IMG/VR virus record: IMGVR_UViG_3300037180_000017
Span: 1-56,476 of that record
Direction: 5' to 3' (one strand)
Source of the DNA: a virus
DNA length: 56,476 bases
Shown here one piece after another: positions 31,282 through 38,807 of the stretch (positions are counted from its first letter, which is position 1; the number at the start of each line of letters is the position of its first letter). The notes beneath the pieces are model-generated. The model had not been told where the DNA came from. It saw nothing but the letters and a program-made list of their open reading frames with translations, and did not search any database. The translations under genes were made by a program, and so were the position numbers.

Positions 31282-31740
31282 ATGGCAGAGCGAATCACAA
31301 AATTGCAACTGATCGATCATGGCATCGAACATGAGCAGTATTTTCAGGGATGTGGCGTTTCATTCACAAGCTACTCGTATTGCGTCACTGGCATCGGTGA
31401 TGATATCCGCGAGGCCATCGAAGATTGCCTGGACCAAATCGCAATGCAACATACTGGTGTTGATAATTGGCCGTTCGTTGAACGTCTCATTTGCGAACAG
31501 CAATTAGGTGCATACGAAATGAATGATATCCGCTCGGAATCTGTATCCGATCATATCGCAGCGGAGCGCGGCGCAATGGCCGACAACCATGAGGATACAG
31601 ACGATTTAGGTTGTGAACACCATTATTATGTATCCATCCGCTACAATCTTATCGACAACGATCCTATCGCACAGCGCAATGCAGAAGACACAGCGGGTGA
31701 GCAATTGGACAGCGAACGGTTCGACACTTCAGCGGAGTAA
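31282..31740 (+). CDS. first rightward gene, acidic protein of unknown function
   Basis: The 152-residue product starts MAERITKLQLIDHGIE, and GAGGT precedes ATG. The protein is acidic (EDTDDLGCEHHYY; EDTAGEQLDSE). It has a compact central part with GIGDDIREAIEDCLDQIAMQ. A longer frame that begins inside the iterons is rejected because it would translate repeats. First-position genes in the early arm often encode host takeover factors, but no family is recognised here. Confidence 0.65.
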   Translation: MAERITKLQLIDHGIEHEQYFQGCGVSFTSYSYCVTGIGDDIREAIEDCLDQIAMQHTGVDNWPFVERLICEQQLGAYEMNDIRSESVSDHIAAERGAMADNHEDTDDLGCEHHYYVSIRYNLIDNDPIAQRNAEDTAGEQLDSERFDTSAE

Positions 31741-31745
31741 TTACC

Positions 31746-32027
31746 ATGAATCTACGTGAGACATTAGATACACTACAAGCAATGAAAGATGAACTGAAGA
31801 GGTGCTGTATGATCTATCAGTATGATCTTAAACGCGGCGCAGCAGAAGCGATGAATGCTCCACTAAGCACCGTTGATATCCCCTACGATCAATGGAAAAT
31901 AATCCGCACCAAATTTCTAGCGGCGCAAAATAAGACATTCGACACTATAGGTAAGGCAGGATGGAAGGGACGATTCTGTGATTATCCCGACTATCTCAAA
32001 TTACTTCGTCAGTTCATGGCTAACTAA
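31746..32027 (+). CDS. unknown small protein
   Basis: The 93-residue product starts MNLRETLDTLQAMKDE, five bases after the previous stop. It is helical and basic with conserved-looking aromatic residues (PYDQWKIIRTKFLAAQ; GRFCDYPDYLKLLRQF). No family was recognised. Its position in a closely spaced run suggests co-transcription with the first gene. Confidence 0.6.
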   Translation: MNLRETLDTLQAMKDELKRCCMIYQYDLKRGAAEAMNAPLSTVDIPYDQWKIIRTKFLAAQNKTFDTIGKAGWKGRFCDYPDYLKLLRQFMAN

Positions 32028-32094
32028 CCGCTGCATTGTGCAGCGCATCCGCCTCAGTAAACCATTTTGCGCCATTGGCGCAGGAGTCTCTATC

Positions 32095-33171
32095 GTGGCA
32101 GAGCGTATCCGAGAAGTGTATCCGATCGGCGAGATTGCCCACCTATGGGCACATCAAACGCAACAATTCGCCCGTTGTCCTGGTGGCAATTTTAGTTTTG
32201 CAGCCACTGAATTGCGGTCATACGACACAGTGATTGCCGAGCGCATCACGCATAAGGGTAACGTGGTCTTCCTTCACTTGGATAAACATTGGTCCCGTAC
32301 AACCAACAAACACCAGTCTTTTGCTCGACGTGCAAGCTACGGCGAGTACATTTTCCACGTCAAGGATTTACCCTACGATTTGCACAGAGCGTCTTATTAT
32401 GTCGGCAATGAACCGAAGCGAGAACGCAAGGTAATCGCCAGTGTCCATCGCCGTAACGTGGAACATTTCATTAGCCAAGCAGAGAATGCCGCGCTAAAAT
32501 GCAGTCGCGCTCATGTCTATGCGGAATGGTTGGCGCAAGAATCGGCCGCATACTTGATGCAGGCCGCAAAGTACGCTGCGCTGTTCGGCGTTCGCATCAG
32601 AATTCCCACTATTGATATCCCGGCGTTGATTGCCGCTGCAAAACTCAAAGTGCAGAAGGCAACCGCGGCGCAGTATAAAGCATATGCCAAGGCGCAAGAG
32701 GCGAGGCAGCAGCGCCGGGATAAAGCGCGGGCAATCATGCCGGAAGTAATCACCTACTGGCGAAGAAATGGACGATGGCCAGACGGAGAAGTTAACGTGT
32801 ATATCCATCTGTCCGATGTCCAAGAGTTTGCTGAAACTAACTTGATGCGCCTTGACGGCGCAGACGTGGTGACCGATTTGGGCGCAAGAGTACCAGCAAA
32901 CATTGTGCGGCGTATGTGCCCGATTGTCTTGACGGCAATGGATACAATCCACAATGCAGGCAGTTCCACAGCGGCGGGAGTTGTCACTATTGATATCAAT
33001 CAAAAGTTTATCGGCCGGCATGTCAGCCATTACACGATTGACGCTATCACAGCGGACCAATTGACCATTGGTTGTCACAAGTTTTCCCGGCAAGAGATTA
33101 CTATGATTTTAGATACTCTGCTGCAAGCGGAAATTGTCCCGGCCGATGATGCGGCAATTGCGGCCGGATAA
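32095..33171 (+). CDS. conserved phage-type protein with LRSYDTVIA motif, unknown function
   Basis: GTG at 32095 is preceded by AGGAG and gives 358 residues (MAERIREVYPIGEI). The longer frame to 31978 overlaps the upstream gene and is rejected. FAATELRSYDTVIAERI followed by WSRTTNKHQSFARRA is a pattern found in many phage and plasmid early proteins of unknown role. The middle is an Ala/Lys/Gln-rich helix (LKVQKATAAQYKAYAKAQ) and the C-terminus a compact domain. No enzyme motif was recognised. Confidence 0.7.
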   Translation: MAERIREVYPIGEIAHLWAHQTQQFARCPGGNFSFAATELRSYDTVIAERITHKGNVVFLHLDKHWSRTTNKHQSFARRASYGEYIFHVKDLPYDLHRASYYVGNEPKRERKVIASVHRRNVEHFISQAENAALKCSRAHVYAEWLAQESAAYLMQAAKYAALFGVRIRIPTIDIPALIAAAKLKVQKATAAQYKAYAKAQEARQQRRDKARAIMPEVITYWRRNGRWPDGEVNVYIHLSDVQEFAETNLMRLDGADVVTDLGARVPANIVRRMCPIVLTAMDTIHNAGSSTAAGVVTIDINQKFIGRHVSHYTIDAITADQLTIGCHKFSRQEITMILDTLLQAEIVPADDAAIAAG

Positions 33172-33180
33172 CGGATCTAC

Positions 33181-33214
33181 GCAAACGTTTGCAAAGGTTC
33201 GTGCAACCGTTTGC
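33181..33214. promoter_or_regulatory. tandem LacI/PurR-like palindromes
   Basis: GCAAACGTTTGC (33181-33192) is a perfect 12-bp palindrome, followed 10 bases later by GCAACCGTTTGC (33203-33214) with one change. The sequence is close to operators of the LacI/PurR family with a central CG. The same perfect palindrome recurs at 55042-55053. A host regulator or an unidentified phage protein may bind here. Confidence 0.6.
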
Positions 33215-33230
33215 AAATCGACGATAAGGC

Positions 33231-33257
33231 TGGAAAGGTAGTCTAGTAGCCTTTCCA
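33231..33257 (+). terminator. hairpin after the LRSYDTVIA gene, possible terminator
   Basis: TGGAAAGG (33231-33238) pairs with CCTTTCCA (33250-33257) around an 11-base loop. No clear U-run follows, so this is a processing or weak termination hairpin at best. Confidence 0.4.
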
Positions 33258-33313
33258 CCATTACGAGCCGTAAATCGTGATTTTGATTTTAACATGATTG
33301 GCAGCGTTGCCAG

Positions 33314-33330
33314 TTCCAAAAATTCTGGAA
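33314..33330 (+). repeat. dispersed near-palindrome, site 13 (exact, full 17-bp consensus)
   Basis: TTCCAAAAATTCTGGAA with core 33316-33328. It lies 23 bases before the ATG at 33353, whose own GGGAGAAG ribosome binding site follows separately. Confidence 0.92.
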
Positions 33331-33352
33331 AGCATTTTTCTGGGAGAAGCCA

Positions 33353-33592
33353 ATGACATATAGCGAAGCAAGGGAATTGATATTTGCGTCGGGAACTGTG
33401 ATGGATGGTTATTTTGGCGCGATTGCCGATTGTAGTTTTGCCTACGATCCGCAGTCGCAAAAGATATTGGTGATTCTGCAATATGGATTTGTCACCAGTT
33501 TGTTGCCACTCGCAACCGATTTGCCAGAAGCAAAATGGTTGCTGGCAAATCATCCAATAGCTAAAAAATATTACACTGTAGACGCGGCCTAG
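33353..33592 (+). CDS. unknown small protein
   Basis: The 79-residue product starts MTYSEARELIFASGTV, preceded by GGGAGAAG. It has alternating strand-helix character (YGFVTSLLPLATDLPEAKWLL) and no signal peptide. No family was recognised. It stands alone between two regulatory gaps, suggesting its own transcription unit. Confidence 0.6.
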   Translation: MTYSEARELIFASGTVMDGYFGAIADCSFAYDPQSQKILVILQYGFVTSLLPLATDLPEAKWLLANHPIAKKYYTVDAA

Positions 33593-33600
33593 TTCCGCTT

Positions 33601-33628
33601 ACCATTCCCCTATATCTTGGGGAATGGT
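33601..33628 (+). terminator. 10-bp perfect hairpin after the 79-residue gene
   Basis: ACCATTCCCC (33601-33610) and GGGGAATGGT (33619-33628) pair perfectly around an 8-base loop. It follows the stop at 33592 by eight bases. No U-run follows, so the role as terminator or as an RNA-stability element is inferred. Confidence 0.5.
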
Positions 33629-33775
33629 TGGCGCAATTACACGCAAGCGGAAAGGTAATATATCTATGCTCAACATTAACCGAATTCTCCGCAAACCACG
33701 CTAAATGAAGATGCAACATTTATTTGATTTCCTTTCACTTTTTACCTTTTACCGCCCTATGGGCAGGAGTTTCCA

Positions 33776-33967
33776 TTGATTACCGATCAAGCTATCGTCC
33801 GATCCTATGCCGAGCAAATTCGCCATGATTCTTTTACCCACTTGGCAAGCCGCAATCGCATTGCCGCCATGCTGCGCACCTTACGCCGTACCCAGGGGCC
33901 GCAAGCCGCTAAACTCTACGCCCTTTATCTAAGCCACCAATTTTTCAACCGAGCCTTGCCCGACTAA
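33776..33967 (+). CDS. unknown small basic protein, TTG start
   Basis: TTG at 33776 follows AGGAG at about six bases and gives 63 residues (MITDQAIVRSYAEQ). It is helical and basic (IAAMLRTLRRTQGPQ). No family was recognised. The gap 33593-33775 before it holds the hairpin and a 12-codon frame at about 33667, too short to call. Confidence 0.5.
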   Translation: MITDQAIVRSYAEQIRHDSFTHLASRNRIAAMLRTLRRTQGPQAAKLYALYLSHQFFNRALPD

Positions 33968-34032
33968 TTCAACCTGCCTCTAACTATGCCGCTCTAGCGT
34001 TACTGTCCGGTTCGCGCCCGGACCAGCGGTTT

Positions 34033-34338
34033 ATGCAATATCGACCACGACGAAACATCCATCCATCCGCCTACCCGAACCGCTATTTCGTCAATAGCGA
34101 CGGCAAGCTGGACGCGGCCACCAGTCCATTGGAACCATTCATTACACCCCTGCCCAGCGCCCCCGTTATCGCCGGCCACAATCTTGGCCAATTGCCCCCC
34201 GCATGGTCCGACGCGCTCCATGCCGCCATCCAGCTTGGCATGAGCCGCAAGACCGCTACTCATCGCGCCGCCCTAGGCGCTATGCGAACCCCTCGCGCCA
34301 AGCCAGATGCTGCATTGCGAGCTATTTTGCAAGGGTAG
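34033..34338 (+). CDS. unknown small protein, Pro/Ala-rich
   Basis: The 101-residue product starts MQYRPRRNIHPSAY. It has a Pro-rich centre and a helical basic end (SDALHAAIQLGMSRKTATHRAALGAMR) that could bind nucleic acid. No good ribosome binding site precedes it. It is retained because it is the only sizeable frame in this stretch and has protein-like composition. Confidence 0.45.
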   Translation: MQYRPRRNIHPSAYPNRYFVNSDGKLDAATSPLEPFITPLPSAPVIAGHNLGQLPPAWSDALHAAIQLGMSRKTATHRAALGAMRTPRAKPDAALRAILQG

Positions 34339-34433
34339 TCCGGCAGTAACTCAAACAAACCCCACAAACAAACCGCCCCTAAACCGCAAAACACAAACAA
34401 CCGAAAACACACACAAATACCGAGCCTTGCAAC

Positions 34434-34450
34434 TTCCAGAATTTTTGGGA
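34434..34450 (-). repeat. dispersed near-palindrome, site 14 (exact core)
   Basis: The core CCAGAATTTTTGG is at 34436-34448, in non-coding DNA about 100 bases after the stop at 34338. Confidence 0.9.
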
Positions 34451-34689
34451 GCACGCCCTTTCCATTCTACCTCTCCCATCGCTCTATTTTTCGTCCGTTG
34501 ATTTGACTGAAAGCGCAGCTAAGGTATATATACCCTTAAAACGCCCAACAAAGCCCTAACACTCCCATTTCCCTTGCAATTTACCTTGCACCATCCCCCT
34601 TGCAATTCCCCTTCACTCCAACCATCAAAATAAAAAGACCATGAGAACCACCCTAACATAAGTTAGGTAAATGTTAGATTTAATAAATA

Positions 34690-34875
34690 TTAAGGCACGT
34701 CCATATACACCTTAGCTGTGCAATCAGTCAATTCCACAGACCGATAAAAACATTCACTTTTTGCGCAAGAAACGCAGCTTTTGCCTCCGTCGCTGGATTT
34801 GACTGACCACCTAAAACGACCATCAAAACCGCCATATTGCTTGCACCTTGCAACTAATTCTCCACATTTTGACAA
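34690..34875 (-). CDS. doubtful cysteine-containing small protein
   Basis: A 61-residue frame from TTG at 34875 (MSKCGELVARCKQYGG) has CVSCAKSEC and DCTAK segments. It runs against all neighbours, lacks a ribosome binding site and uses a rare start. The composition looks protein-like, so it is listed at low confidence. Confidence 0.25.
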   Translation of the reverse strand: MSKCGELVARCKQYGGFDGRFRWSVKSSDGGKSCVSCAKSECFYRSVELTDCTAKVYMDVP

Positions 34876-34931
34876 ATCTTTGCATCACCTCGAAAAATTC
34901 TACCACGCGTTTTTAAGCTAAAAACAGCGAT

Positions 34932-34948
34932 ATCCAGAATTTTTGGAC
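34932..34948 (-). repeat. dispersed near-palindrome, site 15 (exact core)
   Basis: The core CCAGAATTTTTGG is at 34934-34946, in the non-coding region, 498 bases from the previous copy and followed at 34954 by a GTTAGGG heptamer. Confidence 0.9.
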
Positions 34949-35209
34949 GTGATGTTAGGGTCCATAATCCGCGCAACTGCCCGCTGCAAACGCACCACTC
35001 CATTGCGCATCTGCGACCAATACAAGCAGTTCGATCCCTTACATTTTTCCCAGAAAACGACCTCTTCTGGGTCGGCTTTTGTTAGGTCTCATCTTATCCC
35101 ACCTTAACATTTTTCCCAAACTTTACCCTAACTTCCACATTAGAGTCAAATCCAACTAAATCTTCTGAACCCATTGCAGCCAGTCAGCCAATCTGATATA
35201 AAGCCATTT

Positions 35210-35587
35210 ATGCCAGAACCAGAATATACCATCCAGCCCGCCCGCTACGCAAAGAACATGATGGCGATTCACTGCAAGCCGAATAGGTCGGGCTGGATGA
35301 CGACAGCGGAACGCATTGCATGTGTGTTGTCATCTCATCGTTACTCGCACAGAGAACGCGCTTATCTGATGAGCAAGCACCGAGCCACTGCCTTTCAGAC
35401 ATTACTGAATGCGGGATGGGGGGCAAATCCGATAACAGCCATGTTAATTGGACCTCGTGGAAGCGAGTGGTCATCAAGTCAAATTAGTAAAGCCCTTGCT
35501 ACTGTCAATTCTCCAGAAAAAACATCGCTAAAAATTCTTTTGAATCTTCATACCTTTCCCTTGACACCTCCCCCGAATATGGTTTAA
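35210..35587 (+). CDS. unknown basic protein
   Basis: ATG at 35210 (MPEPEYTIQPARYAK) gives 125 residues; a TTG at 35174 would add twelve. The middle is basic and helical (MTTAERIACVLSSHRYSHRERAYLMSKHRATAFQ). No strong ribosome binding site is visible. The promoter of the next gene lies inside its 3' end. No family was recognised. Confidence 0.5.
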   Translation: MPEPEYTIQPARYAKNMMAIHCKPNRSGWMTTAERIACVLSSHRYSHRERAYLMSKHRATAFQTLLNAGWGANPITAMLIGPRGSEWSSSQISKALATVNSPEKTSLKILLNLHTFPLTPPPNMV

Positions 35588-35588
35588 T
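35561..35588 (+). promoter_or_regulatory. promoter with leaderless start
   Basis: TTGACA (35561-35566), 16 bases, TTTAAT (35583-35588). Only six bases separate the -10 box from ATG 35595, so the transcript should begin at or very near the start codon. Confidence 0.7.
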
Positions 35589-35594
35589 GCCGCC

Positions 35595-35783
35595 ATGCCG
35601 AAAATCGCCTATACCACCATCAACATACAATCCTGGAAGCTGGCCATCATTCAGCAGGTCAATACGATCGTGGCCGAATACAAGGCTCATGGTTTCAATT
35701 TAACCCTGCCGCCCCTGGAAACGGGAACTCCTGTCAGCGCTGTTGTGGGCCTTCCTGAGTCAGCTATGGAGAGTCGGCTATGA
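35595..35783 (+). CDS. unknown small protein, probably leaderless
   Basis: The 62-residue product starts MPKIAYTTINIQSWKL. It has a helical N-terminus (LAIIQQVNTIVAEYKAHG) and a Pro/Leu-rich end. No Shine-Dalgarno precedes the ATG, in agreement with the adjacent -10 box. The stop overlaps the next start by four bases. Confidence 0.55.
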   Translation: MPKIAYTTINIQSWKLAIIQQVNTIVAEYKAHGFNLTLPPLETGTPVSAVVGLPESAMESRL

Positions 35784-36061
35784 TACCGTCTATTGACCAA
35801 AGCGGCAACCTTGTCTGGGAACCGGAAGACAGCGAACTGACCACGACTGGCGAACCAGATATTATTCTCCCAGAATCGCGACCAGCGACCGACGCAGAAA
35901 AGGAATTTTTTATTGTCATGCAGGCTTACCGAAAAGCCTATGATACTGCCATGCTCGCGATGGTGGCAGTGCAGGCAGAGGCCGGCTTGCAAGGGATCGA
36001 TACTCGTAGAATCGACAGAGCCAGGAGGGTTGCCAAAGATGTGCTTCGCGCTATAGAGTAG
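35780..36061 (+). CDS. unknown acidic helical protein
   Basis: The 93-residue product starts MIPSIDQSGNLVWEP. The N-terminal half is acidic and disordered. The second half is a long Ala-rich helix (AYRKAYDTAMLAMVAVQAEAG) with a basic end (RRIDRARRVAKDVL). Coupled to the upstream gene by ATGA overlap. No family was recognised. Confidence 0.55.
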   Translation: MIPSIDQSGNLVWEPEDSELTTTGEPDIILPESRPATDAEKEFFIVMQAYRKAYDTAMLAMVAVQAEAGLQGIDTRRIDRARRVAKDVLRAIE

Positions 36062-36069
36062 TTTTCAGT

Positions 36070-36086
36070 CTCCAAAAATTCTGGAG
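36070..36086 (+). repeat. dispersed near-palindrome, site 16 (exact core)
   Basis: The core CCAAAAATTCTGG is at 36072-36084, nine bases after the stop at 36061. Together with the copy 134 bases downstream it flanks a 30-codon frame of doubtful status (GTG near 36107). Confidence 0.9.
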
Positions 36087-36203
36087 AAGAAAGGACTGCT
36101 TATGGTGTGATATCTGCAAACTTTGCGGAAGTCCGAATGTTTGACAGCTTCCTGAACCGTGCTGGCAAAGTGCGGTTCAGGTTTGGGAAATGCAAGTAGT
36201 GGT

Positions 36204-36220
36204 TTACAAAAATTCTGGGA
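36204..36220 (+). repeat. dispersed near-palindrome, site 17 (one mismatch)
   Basis: The core ACAAAAATTCTGG (36206-36218) differs by one base. It lies 25 bases upstream of the cysteine-repeat gene start, before its AGGAG ribosome binding site. Confidence 0.75.
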
Positions 36221-36244
36221 GCCAATTTTTACAGGAGATCAGAT

Positions 36245-37201
36245 ATGGACATTGAAGATGAAATTTTGCGAGATGCAAACGGGAACGTGGCCACAGTTAC
36301 TTATTGGGGAAATAAAGAAAAAGCGCAGAAATCGCTTGATTCTCTGAGGGACTGTTCGGGCTGTTTGGACTGTTCGGACTGTTCGCGCTGTTCGGACTGT
36401 TCGGGCTGTTTGGACTGTTCGGACTGTTCGGGCTGTTCGGACTGTTCGGACTGTTCGGGCTGTTTGGACTGTTCGGACTGTTCGAGCTGTTCGAGCTGTT
36501 CGCGCTGTTCGCGCTGTTTGGACTGTTCGGACTGTTCGCGCTGTTCGCGCTGTTCGGGCTGTTCGGGCTGTTCGGACTGTTCGGGCTGTTCGCGTTGTTC
36601 GGACTGTTCGGGCTGTTTGGACTGTTCGGGCTGTTCGCGCTGTTCGCGCTGTTCGGGCTGTTCGGGCTGTTCGGACTGTTCGGGCTGTTCGCGTTGTTCG
36701 GACTGTTCGGGCTGTTTGGACTGTTCGGACTGTTCGCGCTGTTCGGGCTGTTTGGACTGTTCGGACTGTTCGCGCTGTTCGCGCTGTTCGGGCTGTTCGC
36801 GCTGTTCGGGCTGTTCGGGCTGTTCGCGCTGTTCGGGCTGTTCGCGTTGTGACTGTTCGCGCTGTTCGGATTTAATCAAACCGAAACCGCCCCTGGTCCC
36901 TGTTGTCGAAAATCTTCACCAGAAATTGCTCGCGGCGGTCAAGGTGGAAGGCGCTCTGGACATGAGTGATTGGCACGCCTGCGAGACTACACATTGCCGC
37001 GCCGGATGGGTTATCACGCTGGCAGGGGGAGCGGGTAAAGAACTAGAGAAGTGGTTTGACACGGTACTCGCTGCCATGATGATCTATGATAAAAGCTGTC
37101 CCGGCTTCAAGATCAATCCATGCAGATTCTTTGATGGCGACGAAGAGGCCATGCGAGACATCGAGAAGTGCGCCACAAACGCAGAAAAGGCAGCCACATG
37201 A
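36245..37201 (+). CDS. cysteine tripeptide-repeat protein with C-terminal WHxCxTTHCRAGW domain
   Basis: AGGAG precedes ATG; the product has 318 residues. Residues 1-36 are ordinary. Residues 37-208 are almost pure CSx repeats (CSG, CSD, CSR, CLD) with Cys at every third position, 58 cysteines in all and one phase break (SRCDCSRC). Residues 213-318 form a conserved-looking domain with MSDWHACETTHCRAGW. I recall this domain type in phage and bacterial proteins behind pentapeptide-like repeats. A three-residue period would suit a narrow helix or stacked structure able to hold many metal ions or disulfides. Function unknown. The DNA repeat is prone to slippage, so length variation between isolates is expected. 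Confidence 0.75.
   Translation: MDIEDEILRDANGNVATVTYWGNKEKAQKSLDSLRDCSGCLDCSDCSRCSDCSGCLDCSDCSGCSDCSDCSGCLDCSDCSSCSSCSRCSRCLDCSDCSRCSRCSGCSGCSDCSGCSRCSDCSGCLDCSGCSRCSRCSGCSGCSDCSGCSRCSDCSGCLDCSDCSRCSGCLDCSDCSRCSRCSGCSRCSGCSGCSRCSGCSRCDCSRCSDLIKPKPPLVPVVENLHQKLLAAVKVEGALDMSDWHACETTHCRAGWVITLAGGAGKELEKWFDTVLAAMMIYDKSCPGFKINPCRFFDGDEEAMRDIEKCATNAEKAAT
36353..36868 (+). repeat. 9-bp tandem repeat array coding for CSx
   Basis: About 57 units of TGTTCGGAC and variants (TGTTCGGGC, TGTTCGCGC, TGTTTGGAC). Higher-order structure is visible: an 11-unit block starting at 36532 is repeated 99 bases later at 36631. One unit near 36850 is short by three bases. Because 9 is a multiple of three, two other frames are also open over parts of the array. 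Confidence 0.92.
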
Positions 37202-37458
37202 ACACCCGTGCCGAGCTCCAAGAATATCGAGAGAAGACACGTCGCAGTGTCGTGCAGATAGCACTAAACGTGCATATCCATAACAACCAAACATATGTGC
37301 GTGATGTAAATGTGCAGAGTGATGACATCAGACATCTACAGCGGAGCCTGGAGCATTGGCAAGGAAGTGTTCGTCCGGCTTACGAACAGTTCGACAACGC
37401 TGTATATCAGCTTATCGTTACCGCGCTGCGGGAAAGTGAGGCGGTCAATGGCCGATAA
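37198..37458 (+). CDS. unknown small helical protein
   Basis: ATG at 37198 overlaps the previous stop (ATGA) and gives 86 residues (MNTRAELQEYREKTRR). The protein is helical and basic with conserved-looking AYEQFDNAVYQLIVTAL. No family was recognised. It is translationally coupled to the repeat protein and overlaps the next gene by 11 bases. Confidence 0.6.
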   Translation: MNTRAELQEYREKTRRSVVQIALNVHIHNNQTYVRDVNVQSDDIRHLQRSLEHWQGSVRPAYEQFDNAVYQLIVTALRESEAVNGR

Positions 37459-38008
37459 CTCAGTGGAGATCGAAGTGCCGATGATTCAGCGCGATACTCT
37501 TTTATTGGAGGGAGAATCGCCCGATGCTCACCGCTATACTTGGTTCTATGATCCAAAACTCTACCCCGGTTTGCAAGTGAGCGACCAGGTAAACTTCATA
37601 TGCTGTGAGACGTTGCTTATGGAAGCGATCATCACCGGGTTCACAGACTGGGACGCGGCCTTTAATTTCTGCACCGCGATTAACAAAAACGGCTTCCGCT
37701 GGATCCCTAAAGACGTGGCCGGGATCACCCAATATATTCCGCAATTACAATCTCTTATCGGAGAACACATGGCGATCATTACCCGCGAGTGCGCAGAATT
37801 TTTCGAGGAAAGGATTAGAGAGGGGAGTAAATCGCTACCCCAAGCGTTGCGTAAATTATCCCCTGATGAAAAAGAGGCTTATGTACACGCACTTGTGAAT
37901 AAAGCTCTTTCCTATAGCACTTCAGACGATGATTTGATGATGCTATTTTCGTTTGCCGCGATGGGGGCCGCTGTGGCATTTAAGGCCGAATACGATGCCC
38001 AATCTTGA
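37448..38008 (+). CDS. unknown protein
   Basis: ATG at 37448 gives 186 residues (MADNSVEIEVPMIQRD); the longer frame to 37310 overlaps the upstream gene. WFYDPKLYPGLQVSDQVNF suggests a beta-rich first part, and EKEAYVHALVNKALSY a helical second part. A hydrophobic C-terminal stretch (LMMLFSFAAMGAAVAF) could be membrane-associated or a buried helix. No family was recognised. Confidence 0.6.
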   Translation: MADNSVEIEVPMIQRDTLLLEGESPDAHRYTWFYDPKLYPGLQVSDQVNFICCETLLMEAIITGFTDWDAAFNFCTAINKNGFRWIPKDVAGITQYIPQLQSLIGEHMAIITRECAEFFEERIREGSKSLPQALRKLSPDEKEAYVHALVNKALSYSTSDDDLMMLFSFAAMGAAVAFKAEYDAQS

Positions 38009-38807
38009 ACCTATCAAGCTTTCATCTGGAGGCACATTTGTCCCGTTGAACAGCGAGCCGTTCCAGAACCAAGCGTATCGTGTGGACCCATCCACCCTGC
38101 CCGATCTTCCTGCGGGGATTACGTTGGAAGTGTTGCATGAGGAATTAAACCGCTTTAACTGTAACAACGAGCCAACGGACACTCAAATAATCCTTCTGCA
38201 TGAGATTGCTATTAGACAGTGGGGCTATCTTCCTGTTTGGGGGCCGGACGGCTATGACCAATTCGGCTATAACCGTGATGGACTGGATGAAAACGAGCTA
38301 GACCGCAATGGATTACCGTCAAATCTCACAGACGACCCGATGCTCGACGATGAACGCGCTGCGGAGAAATATGCCCGAACCACAGGAGCGATCGATACTC
38401 GCACACACAACACGGGGAAGAGATTTAACCGCGGAAACGAGAAAGGTCAGACCGTTATTACCCAAGATGGGACACAGCGATCTCTGGGAGAATGCTGGTA
38501 TGATATGTTTGTCGCCAACGAAGTAATCCCCGTCCAGGAAAGACTCGCTGATGAAGAGATCATTGACAGGTTGGCTACGCTATTTCCCAATCGTCAATTC
38601 AGCATGAAGGATGTTCGCTATGCCCGATGGCGATTCAATCAGTGTGAGCTTGCTCCCCAAGCCACACGACCCACACCAGTTCCCAGCTATCGCTACGTTA
38701 AAAATGGTGGATGGCTGCATCAGACCACGCCGCGTTGCCGCGTTTTGAAAAAGTGGAATCTGACTGATGTACTGGCGGCATCTGGGCAGTTAAAGAAGCG
38801 AGCATGA
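37995..38807 (+). CDS. unknown protein with GYDQFGYNRDGLD-type segment
   Basis: ATG at 37995 gives 270 residues (MPNLEPIKLSSGGTFV). It overlaps the previous gene by 14 bases. The middle has GYDQFGYNRDGLDENELDRN, a short Gly/Asp/Asn-rich run of the kind seen in repeat proteins that bind calcium or form loops. The C-terminal part (MKDVRYARWRFNQCEL) is basic. No family was recognised. Confidence 0.6.
   Translation: MPNLEPIKLSSGGTFVPLNSEPFQNQAYRVDPSTLPDLPAGITLEVLHEELNRFNCNNEPTDTQIILLHEIAIRQWGYLPVWGPDGYDQFGYNRDGLDENELDRNGLPSNLTDDPMLDDERAAEKYARTTGAIDTRTHNTGKRFNRGNEKGQTVITQDGTQRSLGECWYDMFVANEVIPVQERLADEEIIDRLATLFPNRQFSMKDVRYARWRFNQCELAPQATRPTPVPSYRYVKNGGWLHQTTPRCRVLKKWNLTDVLAASGQLKKRA

Larger units (their letters stand above)
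34339..35209. other. 870-base region mostly without genes, with CCCTAAC repeats
   Basis: This A/T-richer stretch contains two dispersed elements (34434, 34932). It also has scattered CCCTAAC/GTTAGGG heptamers at 34554, 34651, 34662 (inverted, GTTAGG), 34954, 35081 (GTTAGGT) and 35126. GGATTTGACT-like decamers lie near 34499, 34795 and (inverted) 35143. CCTAAC ATAA GTTAGG at 34652-34667 is a small inverted repeat. Apart from a doubtful minus-strand frame (34690-34875), no gene is convincing. Repeats of this type can mark an origin or a regulatory hub. Confidence 0.5.

Noticed and set aside
36595-36852. Plus-strand frame of FGL/FAL repeats within the same array
   Set aside because: This is another automatic frame of the 9-bp array with no independent start signal. 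The CSx frame continues into ordinary conserved sequence on both sides, this one does not.
36353-36868. CRISPR array
   Set aside because: Units are contiguous 9-bp repeats without unique spacers. The 7-bp iterons at 31069-31147 likewise lack spacers.
36301-36879. Long minus-strand frame of Gln/Glu/Pro/Arg repeats opposite the cysteine-repeat gene
   Set aside because: It is the antisense reading of a 9-bp repeat whose length is a multiple of three, so open frames arise automatically. It has no ribosome binding site and runs against the transcription unit.
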